A stretch of 64,000 bases of DNA from Gymnogyps californianus. Lineage: Eukaryota > Chordata > Aves > Accipitriformes > Cathartidae. Of this stretch, positions 13,501 to 25,755 are shown piece after piece. Where the stretch lies: NCBI RefSeq assembly GCF_018139145.2, contig NC_059486.1, forward strand, positions 6,696,001-6,760,000, read 5' to 3'. Every line of letters begins with the position of its first letter. The first letter of the stretch is position 1. A program made the translations under genes and the position numbers. The notes beneath the pieces were generated by a model that worked only from the letters and a program-made list of their open reading frames with translations, was not told the origin of the DNA and searched no databases.

Positions 13501-13895
13501 TTCTTTCGTCTCCATCCTTGCCTTTAAACTCAGCTGACTTTGTGGTTGATATTTTTGTGTGTATACTGGAGGTGTTTGCTTACATTTTCACTTCAGGAAG
13601 TTTGTGTCTCTAACAGGAAGTAAGTGCCTTTGGTGATGATGGCGAAGGAGATGACCTCGATATATGGATTGTGCAATGCAGTGGGACTTACTGGGAGCGG
13701 GAGGATGCAGTGCGCTTCAAGCACGTAGGAACTGAGGTGTTCCTTTCAATAACAGGGGAACAGTATGGCCATCCCATTAGAGGCCAACGGGAAGTTCATG
13801 GCATGCCTACTGCTAATCATCACAACTATTGGAAAGCAATGGAGGGAGTCTTCATCAAACCCAGTATGGACCCTGCAAAACATGATGAGCTCTGA
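10387..13895 (+). CDS. SDF2L1: SDF2L1, stromal cell-derived factor 2-like 1 (spliced, 3 coding exons)
   Basis: Spliced coding sequence join(10387-10555, 11452-11648, 13617-13895), 214 residues plus TGA; the human protein is 221. Residues 1 to about 22 form a leucine-rich signal peptide. The remainder aligns, from my knowledge of the family, to the MIR-domain repeats (three in SDF2/SDF2L1, about residues 29-205), with cysteines at 32, 86, 94 and 143 and the conserved segments SYWRIRG, GKNLHTHHFPSP, GDDLDIW and GEQYGHPIRGQREVHG. The last four residues are HDEL, an ER-retrieval signal. The protein is known as an ER-lumenal, stress-induced partner of the ERdj3/DNAJB11 chaperone complex that limits misfolded-protein aggregation. 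HDEL and the overall match favour SDF2L1 over SDF2, as does the adjacent miR-130b/301 cluster, its mammalian neighbour. All junctions are GT-AG and keep frame (169 + 197 + 279 nt). The start is the first ATG after the CpG promoter and begins the signal peptide. Confidence 0.96.
10601..10845 (+). repeat. degenerate GA/GC-rich tandem array in SDF2L1 intron 1
   Basis: About six to seven imperfect units of 30-50 bases, built on gg(a/c)aaaTGGCGGGg...ggcagtgagggg. TGGCGG cores occur at about 10609, 10643, 10695, 10752 and 10787. The first three are in (A)AATGGCGG, resembling YY1 sites. The array lies immediately after the exon 1 donor. Confidence 0.6.
11452..11648 (+). CDS. SDF2L1: SDF2L1 coding exon 2
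   Basis: Follows the acceptor tattcaaacag and ends at aaccaa|gtgagt. The 197 nt encode residues 57-122, including SYWRIRG and GKNLHTHHFPSP of the first and second MIR repeats. Joining to exon 1 completes a glycine codon, and the exon ends in phase 0. Confidence 0.95.
13617..13895 (+). CDS. SDF2L1: SDF2L1 coding exon 3 with HDEL terminus
   Basis: Starts after tctctaacag and opens with EVSAFGDDGEGDDLDIW, matching the known SDF2L1 junction. It carries the last MIR repeats and ends KHDEL followed by TGA at 13893-13895. Intron 2 (11649-13616) is the longer intron, almost 2 kb, and AT-rich. Confidence 0.96.
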   Translation, partial: EVSAFGDDGEGDDLDIWIVQCSGTYWEREDAVRFKHVGTEVFLSITGEQYGHPIRGQREVHGMPTANHHNYWKAMEGVFIKPSMDPAKHDEL

Positions 13896-14234
13896 GTTGA
13901 CAGAGGATCCAAAATGCTTCAGCTTACTCCAATGTTTGGAGATGCTAATCCTTGGTCTCTTACAAGTGCCGCCTTGCCTAAGTGACTGACTTTCTGTATT
14001 ACTGAAGGGCATTAGTTCATTCTAGGAATGCAGCACTTCTGTGGGGAATGGCATCTGCCAGGTTCAACCATTGAAATTTATTTGGCGAAATCCGTTCTGA
14101 ATTTCAAGCTTAATTGGTGAAACTAATTCATACATCTGTTAGGTTTTGTTGTCGTTTGTTTTGCACTGTTACTTTTTCTCAGATTCGAAGGAAATGGAAA
14201 AACTGAAGTAATACATTGCTGTAGTCACAAGTAC

Positions 14235-14240
14235 AATAAA
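14235..14240 (+). terminator. SDF2L1: SDF2L1 polyadenylation signal
   Basis: Canonical AATAAA about 340 bases after the SDF2L1 stop codon, followed by a T/GT-rich stretch (actttgtattttgtaatc). This defines a 3' UTR of about 360 bases. Confidence 0.8.
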
Positions 14241-14299
14241 ACTTTGTATTTTGTAATCTTTTTCCAATTATAATTAAATATTTGGAAACTGATTCCTGC

Positions 14300-17200
14300 T
14301 TCTTAGTGAGAGAATGTTATTAATGAGGAGACGGAGTAAGTCTAGAAAGGGAAAAATAGTTCTCAAATATGGTGTCTTTTGAATGGCTTGAAGTCAGCTA
14401 TTCAGCCTTCTAGAAAAAAAATGTGGTCCATTTGAAAATTGCTTCCAATGTCTTTCATGAGTTTCATTGTGTATGGTATTGGAAGAGTTGAAAATATTGT
14501 GTATGTTGGAATAAGACGACAAAGTTTTAATTTATTCACTTTCTCCAAGAAGTTCAGATTTTCTGGTAATGGTGATACTGCTAATTGTCAAATGGTAAGA
14601 CTGCTCTGCTCTATGAACTGGTGCAGAAAGCTACTGTTTGTTTAATTAATATTAGAATATTATAAAATTCCATGTGGTGCGAAGGAACAGTTGAATTTGA
14701 CTTAAGTTGTACTTGCATGTCACTCTGCAAGATCAGTATGAGAATCCAGATGAATAAATAGTGGGACATATACCCACTTGGGGTTTTTTTGTGTGAATCC
14801 AGAAGAAGAGAAAAAAGAATCTTAGACAATGGTTTGGTCCTGGATTTTTGATAGAATGGTATGCTCTGGAGTGCTAGCAAGGAATCTTCATTGAACAAGT
14901 TACGAACTTCTGTTCCTCTCCCTCTGTGAAAAGAGAAAAAAAATAATTCTTGAATGTGTTTGTTACACGGTGTTACTGGAAATACTGATTAAAATTCAAA
15001 GTACCATACATTTCTACTTGCTTTAAACAGAAAAGCTTACAAAATGAGTGTGAAAAGTGAGAAAATTCAGATGTTCTTGTCTTCATGTGTAAATAGTTAA
15101 CTGATTATGGTCTTAATTAGTCAGTCAGTTAAAGAAACAGGAAACTGATTTACTGCTTTTACAGCTCCAGTCATGTGCTGCAGTGTTAGAGAGAGTGTTG
15201 TGTTGAGAAGGTGCAACAGGCAATTGCAGTTAAGCTTTATAAGTATACCCACCGATACGTGCTTCATACTCTATGATGCCTCATGCAGTTGTGCTGTACA
15301 GGCTAGCTTCAGGTTTTATTTAAGGGTTTACTACTAGTGAAGATCCTTCATACCCCATGGAACAAGGAACTTCTGTAACAGTTGTTTTGGGTACCTGATT
15401 ATTTTTCTTCGAAGAAAAAGGTAAGACTGTTTTTCTGTGAATCTTAGTTGCCTGTGGGTATTTAAGGATTATGGGCATTCAGTGGTAGCTTTTGGCAGGA
15501 GGAAGAAATAAATTTGGTAATGAGTTCTTTGTCACTAAGAGCTAAATGCTTTGTGCCTAAACCGTATGGGTGTAGTGTTCATGCACCTGTGGAATACTGA
15601 GTTGGCTGAGAAGGGGTAGAGCTATGTGGCTCATCTCGGTCCATCTGCCAGGTACTATCCCTACCCAATGTTTATCTCTGCCTGGATGTTTCTGTCCCTA
15701 GCAAAGGTATTTATCAGTCTTGTTGATTATACTTGAGTGGGATCTCACTGGACCTTCCTCTTTCTGTTCCGGATATGAGCCAAATTGGTTTGGTGAGGCT
15801 GAGAAAGAACTGACTTTTAGTTCTTATGGCTTACTTTCTAATATGATCTCAGTTTTGAAAACATTTGTACCTTTTTTTCCTAAAGAACCAAGCTTCCCTA
15901 CACATGTATATCCATGAATGCGTTATTTAAAGACATATTCAACGATATTCCTGTGAACTGAGTTTCCTTCACTTTCGATTCTGATCAAAGTGTAAAAGTC
16001 CCTTGGCCTTAATATTTCATTTGCGCATGTGTCACAATAGATTCCCCCCCCAGTTCTTATCACTATAAAAGTTGTGCTGAAGGACTCTTAAATAAGGCCA
16101 GTTGAAATACATCTTACTTTGGAAAGGTCTAATATAGTACTAAAATAACTATTGGTACTCATGGCATGCTAAATGCAGACTACAAACGTCATCAGTTAAT
16201 GTAGGAAGTGCAGAAGCTTATAGCTGTGAAAAATGATGGCTTGTGCTAATGTGCTTTCCTTTCTATATTACTTCTAGATTTACAAGGCTTGCATTAGTAT
16301 CTGTTTAATGTCATATTTTATGCTTTAAAATGAAGTACTGAGATTTCAGAATCTGATTCAGGTGTTTTTATTTACTTTGGCTGCTTACGATTCAACGTTT
16401 CAGTCCTTCCCCCACAGCTGAGGCTAAAGACTTGGAGAATCCCAGTTTTTATGTTGGGTTTTGTTGTTGTTTGTTTTCCATATGACTTTTATCATCTGCC
16501 TAAAGATGTTGGGACTCTTGGGTAAAACATGAAATACTGAGAGATGTAGATATGAAAGTCAGGAGCACTGTTTTGCCTCTTTCTTTCCCTTTATTTTAAG
16601 GCGATAAACTAAATTTTATAATACCTCTTGTCAAAATTCTCTATACACTTCAGGGTTAAGTGAAAACTATTTATTTTGGCTTCTGATGCTAGCAGAAAAT
16701 AATTCTTTCAAATGACTGACAGGTGCTTTCCAATGTCTTGCTCACTACTACTACAAGAACTCGTTGAAAAGGTGTGCCAATGTTGTTACTCTTCCTTTAA
16801 TAAACTAGAAAGGCTTTTGGGCAAATAATTAGAGGGATCCTTATTTATAGTTGTTCTCAGTGGGAATAATTGCTGAAGACAATCTACCTACTTTAAACTC
16901 TACTTTGAAAAAAATCTGTCAAAATCTGCATTTTACGCATGTATATATCTGGTTCAATGTAAAATGACAAAGAATTCCTTAGACTTGTTAATTTTGGAGG
17001 CAAGTGTGTGTGTCTACAAACTTTTTTATTTCCTGAAGCTTTTTAAAGCTCTGTATAACTGCTCAGTATGTGAACACTTGCCACACGTTTTGACTTAGTA
17101 TGAATGAGAACTGGTTTTAGTTCTTCAAAAGTGCTGTAAGGGATGTACTGCTCATTGATTCTTCATTCTGAATGTCAAGGCTAAAGATAAACCAATGTTT

Positions 17201-19200
17201 TAATTTCATTTATTATGTTTGGGAATACTAATTGGGTATATCCGTTCTTATTAAGTTAAATTAGCATATATTTTTAAATATATAAAAGAAAGAAATTACA
17301 ATCAAACCTGTAACAGTGATGCTTACTCAGCAGTATTTTTAAGCCTGTTAGTTTTGCTGAACCTTCTTTCTCTTCTGCCTCTCTTCTCCAGTACTGAAGC
17401 ACTAGCTGTCACTGTAGATGCACTGTGTTTCACACCTGTACTAGACAGAGGGTGAACCTTAGAAATGTCTCCTTCCAGCAGCAGCATCTGGCTAGGTGTC
17501 TGCCCCCCTGGTTGGCATGCTTGCTGGCTTTTTGGTTAAGTTCCCTGCTGGCAGCTGGGAAACAGGCTAAGAGCCAGTGAAAGATTGGTGTATACAGGGT
17601 GCTGTGATGCTGCCTGCCCCTCTTTCCTAGTTTTGAGTTCTCATCGGTGCCCTTTTGATTTTGCAGTTCTCTTTTCAAACACATCTTCCTGTAATCCAGC
17701 TCTGGGCCACCATTCGAATATCTTTGATAATTAATTGCTTCATAACATGGCTGTTTCATCAGCTGCCTTTCAGGAACCCGTGTGTGGGCTTACCAGACAG
17801 CACCCATGGTTGTGTCATTAAGCTTTTTAAGGAAACAGTTTAAAAAAAAAAAGTTACCCTTAAACAGGAATAGTCAGAACTAAGGAAGTGCTTTCTTCCT
17901 ATAGTCTTCTTGTTTCTATTCTGTGGGGTAGGAAGCACAGGGGAGGGTTTGCTTCCTCAAGAAGGAATAACATGTTCAACCTTACCAACCTGGAGTTGCA
18001 TTGGAAACACAAGGCAATTCAAACTTACCTTAGGCTATGTAGCGTTTATTATGAATGCAAGTCACAAACAGTAATAAACTTCAGGGTCCTAAGGTTATTT
18101 TAAATACTTAAAGGAATAAATATTTTATAGTTTCTCCCCTCCTCCCACCAACATTCTAAGTGTCTCAGTGCTCCTGTGTTTATAAATACTTTAGCAGGAC
18201 CTTCAGTATTTATACCTAATAACTTATTTTTACTCTATGCAAAAGGTGGAACACCAGGGTTAGCTCCTTCTGATCTATTTTCTTAATCAAACTTGCAATA
18301 ATTTCAGTGATGTGTGGAAATTGATTGAGACAGCCAACTAATTCCTGTGAGGACAGTACTGAATTACTTTGGGTGTATATGAGACGAGGAAATATAGTGA
18401 GCACCTTGAAAGTAGACTTCAGCAGTCATGTGGTTCAACACTTCTTTCTCTTTAAATTGCAGCAAATTAAACTGATTATAAAAACCTTTTACTATATTTG
18501 GTATTGTACTAGTTCTGAATTAGTGTGAAGTTCACAGTAGAATACTCCTATGACAGCTCTAATACTGATTCAAGCTGCTGTTTTGGTGAGGGATTCAGCT
18601 GTCTTCAATCCTTTGGGAAAATGGTGTCCCGCTTCATTAGGGTTAGAAGTGTTAGAAGCTGTATGACATCTCAAGGGTACCAAACCCTCATGAAACACAT
18701 TACAAATTAATTGGAATGTGTGCAAGCTATAAAGCTGCCTAATTAGTTCCTATATGCTTTTTTAAACTAAAAATAATGTGCAGGTGCTGGCTTTGCATGG
18801 CTGGAGGACTGTCGAGCTTGGACTCGGATCTAAGGCTGTTCGCTTGATCTTTGTGATGGTCATGTATTTATTCACCTAAGCTTCATTTTCTGAGAGTACT
18901 GAGCAGTAGTAGAGGTGTGTGCTGTACTGAAAATCGAAGTATCTGGGGTGAATCTAGTGTAACTCAAACCACAGCTAAACATAAAACACAACAGGTACCC
19001 GATGTTGTTGTTATTCTTCCCGTCCCCATCTCTCCCTGCCCAGCCGCTGCAGGCTGGAAGGGTCGGGCTGACGGCAAACGCCTTCCCACGGCTCCCTGGG
19101 TTTGCAGGTGCCCCACAGACAGCCCTTACCACTAGAGTTTGTTTTCTGCTCGCTTAAATCCAGATGACTACTCTGTCCTGCCTAGGAAAGAGCCGTTTAG
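14300..19200. other. AT-rich intergenic DNA downstream of SDF2L1
   Basis: No gene, RNA or transposon recognised. A second AATAAA or extended 3' UTR use is possible, but nothing in the sequence requires it. Confidence 0.4.
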
Positions 19201-19229
19201 GTGATCAGTATAAAAACTTGGGTGGCGTA

Positions 19230-19480
19230 GATGCGAGCAGGGCCGTTCTGAGGAAAAAGGGACGGGCGCGTCTTTCTCCTTATACTCCCTCTTAGAGCCC
19301 GAAGCGTTGCCAGAGCGGAGGCGGCGGGCCGGGAGCGGCGGGCGGCGGCGCGGCCGCTAGTCAGCGCTGCTCCTCCGCCTTCCGCGCCCGCTCCCCGCTG
19401 CCCGAGCGCTGCCGGCTCGCCGCTGCCGGCCGGCTCCCTGGGAACCGGGCGCCTTTGGCAGCCCAGCAATGTTTCAGCAG
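19230..19480. promoter_or_regulatory. CpG island
   Basis: Short island of gcggcgggc-type sequence in otherwise AT-rich DNA. No exon or start codon recognised. First of a series of islands extending to 24.7 kb. Confidence 0.5.
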
Positions 19481-20099
19481 CGTAGCTTTGATCGCCTGCA
19501 AATTTATACTCTTCGGGGGGAAACAAGTAACATCCGCTTCCCCTGCGTTACACTGCTAAGACGATGAACTGCTGTAAGACCTCCTGTGCGGCCGTGTCTC
19601 GCGTTAAGTGCGCTCTGCCAAGTCATGTACTACTCGGTTATTTGAAAGGGAAGTTTAAAACATTAGCGTAGGCTATGAAGCGATGCTTTAAGCGTTTCTG
19701 TTTACTATCTTTTTATAGGATCGATAAAGTGCGGCCAAGGCTGAAGTCTGTTTGTTTACAGTAGACATTTAAGGCAATCACCTGTATCATAAAATTAAAT
19801 ACCGGTTTCCTCTCGGTGTGGGGAGGAAAGACACAAAAGGATCGTTAAACAGGGAGCTCTTTTCTCCTCCCATCATCTACAACAATCCCGTTGCATTTTG
19901 CGAGATCTCGAAAGCAAAAGCTAAAATCAAACGATCTGTTTCTAGCCAGTGTAAGATACGTTGCACGTCAGTGGTAATACTTACATGAACACATCTTGTC
20001 CCTAGTGTAACTAACCCGGCTCTCCTCGGCTTTTGCCTGGACCCTTTGCCATCCGCCGTGGATTCCCTTTGGCGTTAGGATAAAGACCGAGCTGCCACC

Positions 20100-21140
20100 T
20101 CTTACCGAGAGAGTATCGGTTTGCGAGCCGCTGGGAGGCTGCACCCGTCGGCTTCTCCCTGTCATCCTGAGGGGCTTGCAGCTCCTGCTGGCTGCGTGGG
20201 TCGCCCACGTCGCGCCCCGCCAGCCGTTCTTGGTGGGGACTGCGGGCTGGCGGGTCCAGCTCCCCTCCCTGCCGGTGCGGTTATTGCCGAGGGCTTCGTT
20301 CATTTGCCAAATAGACGTAGATTTTTCTGCCAATCCGCCCGGCAGTGCAACTTTGGTTTCTCAGCATCAGCCGCCTGCCGATGTTCCTTCATGTCTAGCA
20401 GAAAGATGATCTTGAATAAGAGCCTTCTGCGATCCCGGGTACCAGTATTTGCGAGCCAGCCTCAGCTAACGGCGATCCTCGGTGATGGCAGGAGGCTTCC
20501 TCCCAGACTCGCTTTCCCGTAGCCGAAACTGTCCTCACGCCGCACTCGGCCCCCTCTCCTCTCCCCCGGCTCCTGCCTGCTCCGCCGGGCACGGTCGTCG
20601 CCTCTATTCAGCCTCGCCTGCTGCAGCGGGGCGCGGGGGGAGCGGGGAGGTCCCACCTCATGCGCGCAGCCCTGAGCCACGTGTGCCGGCGCCGCGGTCA
20701 GCCTGCCACCGGCCCCGCCGGAGCCCCCGGCTGTGGGCAGAGCCCGGCTCCCGGCAGGAGCCCCGGGGAGGTCGGGCGCTGCGCGACACGGCGCCCGTGG
20801 GAGAGCTCCTCGCCGGCTGGGCGCGGCCATGCTTTGCCGCAAGGCCATGGCAGGGCTGAATCTCAGGGACGGGGCTGCGCTGGGCAGCGCCGCCGCCCTG
20901 TGCCCGGTGAGCCGGCGGAGAGCGGGGGTCCCTTCCCCGTTCCTCCGCTGCCTCCATCCGACTTCCTCTGGCCAGGTGGCAAGTTTAAAGCCCAGTAGCT
21001 TCAGAGCCCGAAAGGCTACAAACAGAAGCGTTGAGCTGGGGAATTACAGGAAAGCGGTGCCTCCTTGTGCCGAGAAGACACAGTAGCGCGTCAGTACCTG
21101 CCCGGGAGAGGGAGCCGAGGGGCACACGGGCACTCCCGGA
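20100..21140. promoter_or_regulatory. CpG island, about 1 kb
   Basis: Dense CG from about 20.1 to 21.1 kb, the largest island of the 19-25 kb group. It contains the possible first coding exon at 20829-20906. No gene identity is evident. Confidence 0.55.
20829..20906 (+). CDS. possible first coding exon, unknown gene
   Basis: An ATG in a fair context (gcggccATGC) inside the CpG island opens 26 codons (MLCRKAMAGLNLRDGAALGS, then AAALCP) and meets a good donor, CCG|gtgagc, at 20907. The layout is that of a typical vertebrate first exon. I do not recognise the peptide and could not find a convincing second exon, so this may be chance in GC-rich DNA. Confidence 0.2.
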
Positions 21141-22239
21141 CGCCTTGAGCGCTTATCCCGCATCTAGGACGTCCGGAGGGCTCCGTGCCTATGGAGACTC
21201 TAACCGTGTTGCTGTAGGGCTTGTGAGAGGGTTTCCAGCCCTGTCCGGCTGCTGACACTGTGAGGGAAACACGCCTTAATGCACCTCCAGCAGTTCTCGT
21301 CCTACTACAAACTCACCTAGCTCGGTAACTAGCTTCGGTGGGCACACGGAATGTGGTGTGATAAAATAATTGTTTAATCACTGGTCTACTCCACTTGTAT
21401 CCTCCCCGCTTATTCAAAACGGGAAGGATCATGATTCGTGCCAGCAATATCTTACACTGGGCTTGTGACTCCATCGCCAAAAACTGTGCGGCTAAAACAG
21501 ACATCGGAAAGTGCAGAATGCGAGGCTTCTCCTGAAATTGCACCCAAGGGAGCACCATCTGCTGTCTCTCTTGCAAATATTATACTTTTGAACGCATTAC
21601 CTCTGCCTTCGCTGGGTGCGTGTGTGGAGATGATTACTGTCGAGCGGGAGGCAATTTTCTATAAAGCTGCACAGCAAAACACGTTTATGTTGTGCTGCAT
21701 TTCCTCAGCAACACAAACCCACAGTGGTGGGGGTGGCTCTCAGTCGAGCTTAGAGACTTCAGCCTCCGGGGCAAAATAGCTTAAAATGTTAAAATTTTTG
21801 TCTGTCCCCCTACACGGCCGCTGTTTTCCCTCATGAGATGGGAGGCTGTTTACTGTGAGTGATTACCTGAAACCTTGCTAAAAAGTCCCAGCAGCCTCGG
21901 AGCCCCGCGGTCTCGGCTCTGGGGGTAGAAGTGCTTCGTGTCGCCCCTTAGGAAAGCTGCCTTTCTTGGGGCTAAAGCCGGGCGCTGGAGGGCAGGAGGG
22001 ATGCTGCTCGGCAAGGCGGGGGGTGACCGGACCGGCCAGAATAGATGCATTTGCTCCTTAGGGTATAAATTCTCAGCTGGGAGAGCACAACTTTCTTCCT
22101 CCCTACCCAAAAAGGAAGAGAGGAAGAGGTAATTGTGATTTTTGGAAGTGGCAGCTGGAGTGGAAGGGACACTCTCCTCCGGGAGAGTTGTGGTGGATAG
22201 TGGAGAAAAGCCTGAAAACCCTACCGAGAGTGGAAGTTT

Positions 22240-22770
22240 CACAATGCAGCTTTTATAGCTTCCTCCCCAGCGCCACCCGAAAGCCTGCCAGGGGGCGAGC
22301 CCCGCCGGGGCGGTGTTTCCCCGCAGCACTGGGGGTCGGCGGCTCGTGTTCTGCGGGGACGGGAAAGTGAGGAGGTGGGGTCCCAAATGTGGAGAATATA
22401 AGAACAAAGTGAATATGCGTGTCAGTGACAGAGAACGAGGGTTTCCGAGCCCGGCGGTCCCCAGCAGAGCAGGGGTGCGGACCTGGAGGCGAGCAGCGGT
22501 GGGAGGAGGCCGGGCAGGCGGGCGGGGGCTGCGTGGGGCAGGGCGCACGCGTGGAGGGGACGTACACCGAGAGCTGGCCAGAGTAGGGTGCCTCAGCATC
22601 CTCAGCCCTTCCGCGCCCGCCGGGGCAGCCCCTGCTCTGCCCCGTAGCACGCCCCTGGCTGGGACCCCGCGGCGGAGCAACGGCAGCGGAGCTTCCACCG
22701 GCTGTGTGCCACGGCACTGGCCTCGCCGGGGAAGGGATGCTGCACGGGACGGCGCTGGGAAGGCTGGTGC
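22240..22770. promoter_or_regulatory. CpG island
   Basis: CG-dense segment with long open frames on both strands caused by GC-rich composition. None shows a family motif or a matching neighbour exon. Confidence 0.5.
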
Positions 22771-23219
22771 TGAGTGGGACGCTACATTAAAAGGTGCTTT
22801 TGAAGGGATAATAATAATGCAGAACTGCTCCTCTCTTTCCAGGCTGCTTTCTGCGCTTTTCTCCATAGGAAGGTTGCCCAGTCTAGATCGTTCTTGCCAG
22901 AAAACCACCTTGACACTAGATCAGATTTTCTTATATCTGGTGCCTTAAGAAACCGAAGGAAAATTATTATCTGTTGTTCACTCTGACACACTATGGTTCA
23001 TACTGAAAGAATGGCTTAATACTTAACCTAAAAAAAGATCCATCCTAATAAAGTGTTAGCTAAAGTCGAGGGATCTTTTGGTAGGAATAGGTGGAGCTAT
23101 GCTTAAGGTACTGGACTGGGACTGATGACTAGCACTCGGTTCGTAGCTGCAGAACCAAGTGATCCCAAACAACGTGTCGGTACCTCTTCGTCCCGCCTGG
23201 AAGAGAAAATTGTAGGTTT

Positions 23220-23860
23220 TCTTTGCCTCGCCTGTGAGCGGAGCGCTGGGACCCGGGGCTGGTGTCCGGGAAGCCAGCAGGAAGGCTGGGTGACATGCCC
23301 TGGGCTGTCCAGATGAACCCCTGCCCTCCCCAATGTCCTTCCCCCGCAGCTCCGCAGAGCGGCGGAAGATCACCCGCTGCCTCTCTCCTGGGGGCCTCCT
23401 CGGAGCAGGTTAAAATGGCGACGGCCACCCTGTCCCTCGAAGGCAGCAGCTTCTGCGTGGCCTTGCCCGGCCGCCTAGGGGCTCCGGGATGACCGGGCGC
23501 AGGTGGGAGCCGGGGCACGGCCGCTGCCGCCGCAGCCCGGCCGGAGGGAGGCTGGGTGCCCTTGCCGGGAGCCAGCGCCCCTCCCGGGGCTGCTCTGGCC
23601 CCTGCTCGGCACTGCGGGGTGACAGGGGTTCCCCGCTCCTCGCAGCCCCTCTCTGCCCGGTGCTTTCCGCCTCCAGGACCGACCGGCTGCGGCGCTCGCT
23701 TCTTTGCGGGAAGCGCGGCGAAACCCATCACGGCGGCGGGGTCGCCCCGAGCCCCCGGGGTGCCTGGGCGATCTCGCCAGGCAGCACGGTCGGAGCCGCA
23801 GCGGGCTCCCTCCAGGCTGGTGTCTCGGGGCATTTGTGTGCATCAGAGGTTTTACAATTG
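23220..23860. promoter_or_regulatory. CpG island
   Basis: CG-dense. AAAATGGCGACGG at 23412-23424 is a YY1-like site in + orientation. A C-run at 23987-23998 lies just beyond. No exon recognised. Confidence 0.5.
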
Positions 23861-24099
23861 TATAGAGAAGAGCCAGGGAATGATGTGCTTGAATTTCAAG
23901 GCTATTTTAGGCAGAAATAATCGGAAATGTGTGAATGAATAGCCTGAGCAATACTTACTGAACAGTCTCTCCTGCTGAGTGTCTCTCCCCCCCCCCCCGC
24001 CCCCTTCTATTTTATTGTGTGCCCCCAAGTTAATAAAAATATTTCGAGACGTCTATGTCGAGAAGTGGCTTTAGTCGATATCCCCTTTGCACCGCCCTG

Positions 24100-24700
24100 A
24101 GCCTCCCCTCCCCATCTCTGCTAGGGCCGGTGGACGTGATTTTTTGCGTCAGCCTCCCACGGAGGGGAAGGCGGTGGTTTCGAGCACACCTTCCCCGACG
24201 GAAGGGGGGCCGCCCTCTGCATCCCTCTAGCCCGGTGGGGGAAGCTCCTCGGGCTTGGACGCCTTCCCTTTGGACAGAGCCGTGCGAACAAAGCGGCGGG
24301 GCTGACTGTCAGCGGGGTTCTTTCAAGAGCCACGAGCCAGAGACCCTCCGAAATCCCCATGCAATCCGTTTGCGGAGGTCGGTTTCACTCGGCAGCAGCT
24401 GTCGGGCTCGGCCGGCTGCGGTGCACCGGCCCTCGCTGAGCCCCGAAGATGAGCCCCCAGCACTGAAACCCTTTCTTAATGCCGGCGGCAGCGCGGCTCG
24501 GCGCTGCCCGTCCCGCTCGCCGGCCGCTCGGATGCTCGCCGTGCCGTCGGGGCAACGGGCGCGGAGCGGAGCCGAGCCCGGGCAGAGCCTCCCTCCCGGT
24601 ATCGCCGGCCCGGGGAGCAGCGCCGCCCCGCGCCCCCCTCACCGCTCCTCTGCCGGAGGGGGGAGGCAGGCTGTTGGCTTTAACCCACCTGCGAAGGGTT
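24100..24700. promoter_or_regulatory. CpG island
   Basis: CG-dense, last of the 19-25 kb group. A 280-codon + strand frame (24055-24897) crosses it, but its composition is that of GC-rich non-coding DNA and it runs into AT-rich sequence without a domain. Confidence 0.5.
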
Positions 24701-25717
24701 TTCCTGCTGTAGTGCCAAGAGCCATTCAGCTGGTCGAGGCTTTAAAGACGACCCCTTACCCCACTGGCTCCCTTATACAGGGTACAAATGGAAAACAGTT
24801 CGGCTTCACTTTTCCCGATTTAAATATTATCCTGATTCCCCCCCTGCCCCTATTTAAATTCTTTCCTGTTTTTTGGGTTTTGTGTGTGTGTGTGTAAGAT
24901 CCTTTTTGGGGATTGGCGGTTGTTGGTATTTTTCTTGTGGACATTTACCTTTCAGTAGGGATGTCTGTGCATGAAGAGGGAAAGGAGGGGAAGAAGGGAT
25001 TGATTCTGATCAGAGAATTTGGCCAGAGATTCAACAGGGGAACACCAAAACTACCCTTTCACTTGCTATAAACACCCTAAATGAATCACTTGGTGTTTGG
25101 GGGTGGGCAGCAAGGATTCCTTAGCTTTGCTTGTACTTGGTGTCTGTAACAGCTTGCACATGAAGGTGGCCTCCATACTTCTCTAGGGCTGTTGAGAGAT
25201 CCTCTTTTCCTTCAGAACAGCAGTCTTTCATTTTTTGCTTCTCTCGGAGCAGAGCCTCCTTTTTTTTTTTTTTTTTTTAATTTTTCAAAATAATTTAGAG
25301 ATGTGTTACAAGGTGTAACCGTTGTAAAAGGAAAACCAAGCAACAGAATTTTCTGCTGGTGGGCTGTGTAAAACCAGATTGCTGTCACCCTAAACTTGTT
25401 CTGAAATATGATGGGGATTCACAGTGGAGGAACAAACCAGTTTGTCTTCTAGCATTATGTGATGGTGGCTTTTGCACTCAGCGTAACTCCCCATTGATCT
25501 TAATTGGGCAAACTGCTCACAAAGATGTAGCAACTCCTGGCAAAGGTGTTGCTTCTCAGCAGATCAGTGTTTGAGGGAGGCAGGGGTCTGCTGTTTGTTG
25601 TAGCAGTAGCAGGGCGACTCTTTAAAATATTTGACTTATTACACCCATGCAAAATGGTACATTCAAGTTTGCACTGTGCACAGCGGCTTATCATTGTCAC
25701 CTGATTACTCTGTGTGT

Positions 25718-25755
25718 CTAAGGAGGTTTACAAGACCTAAGGAGGTTTACAAGAC
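25718..25755 (+). repeat. perfect 19-bp tandem duplication
   Basis: The unit ctaaggaggtttacaagac occurs twice with no spacer (25718-25736 and 25737-25755). Confidence 0.95.

Noticed and set aside
21850..22908. 352-codon - strand open frame
   Set aside because: Lies over a CpG island with equally open frames on the other strand; proline/arginine-rich, no recognisable family.
24055..24897. 280-codon + strand open frame
   Set aside because: Crosses a CpG island; composition is that of GC-rich DNA, no domain or splice context, and the end is low-complexity hydrophobic sequence.
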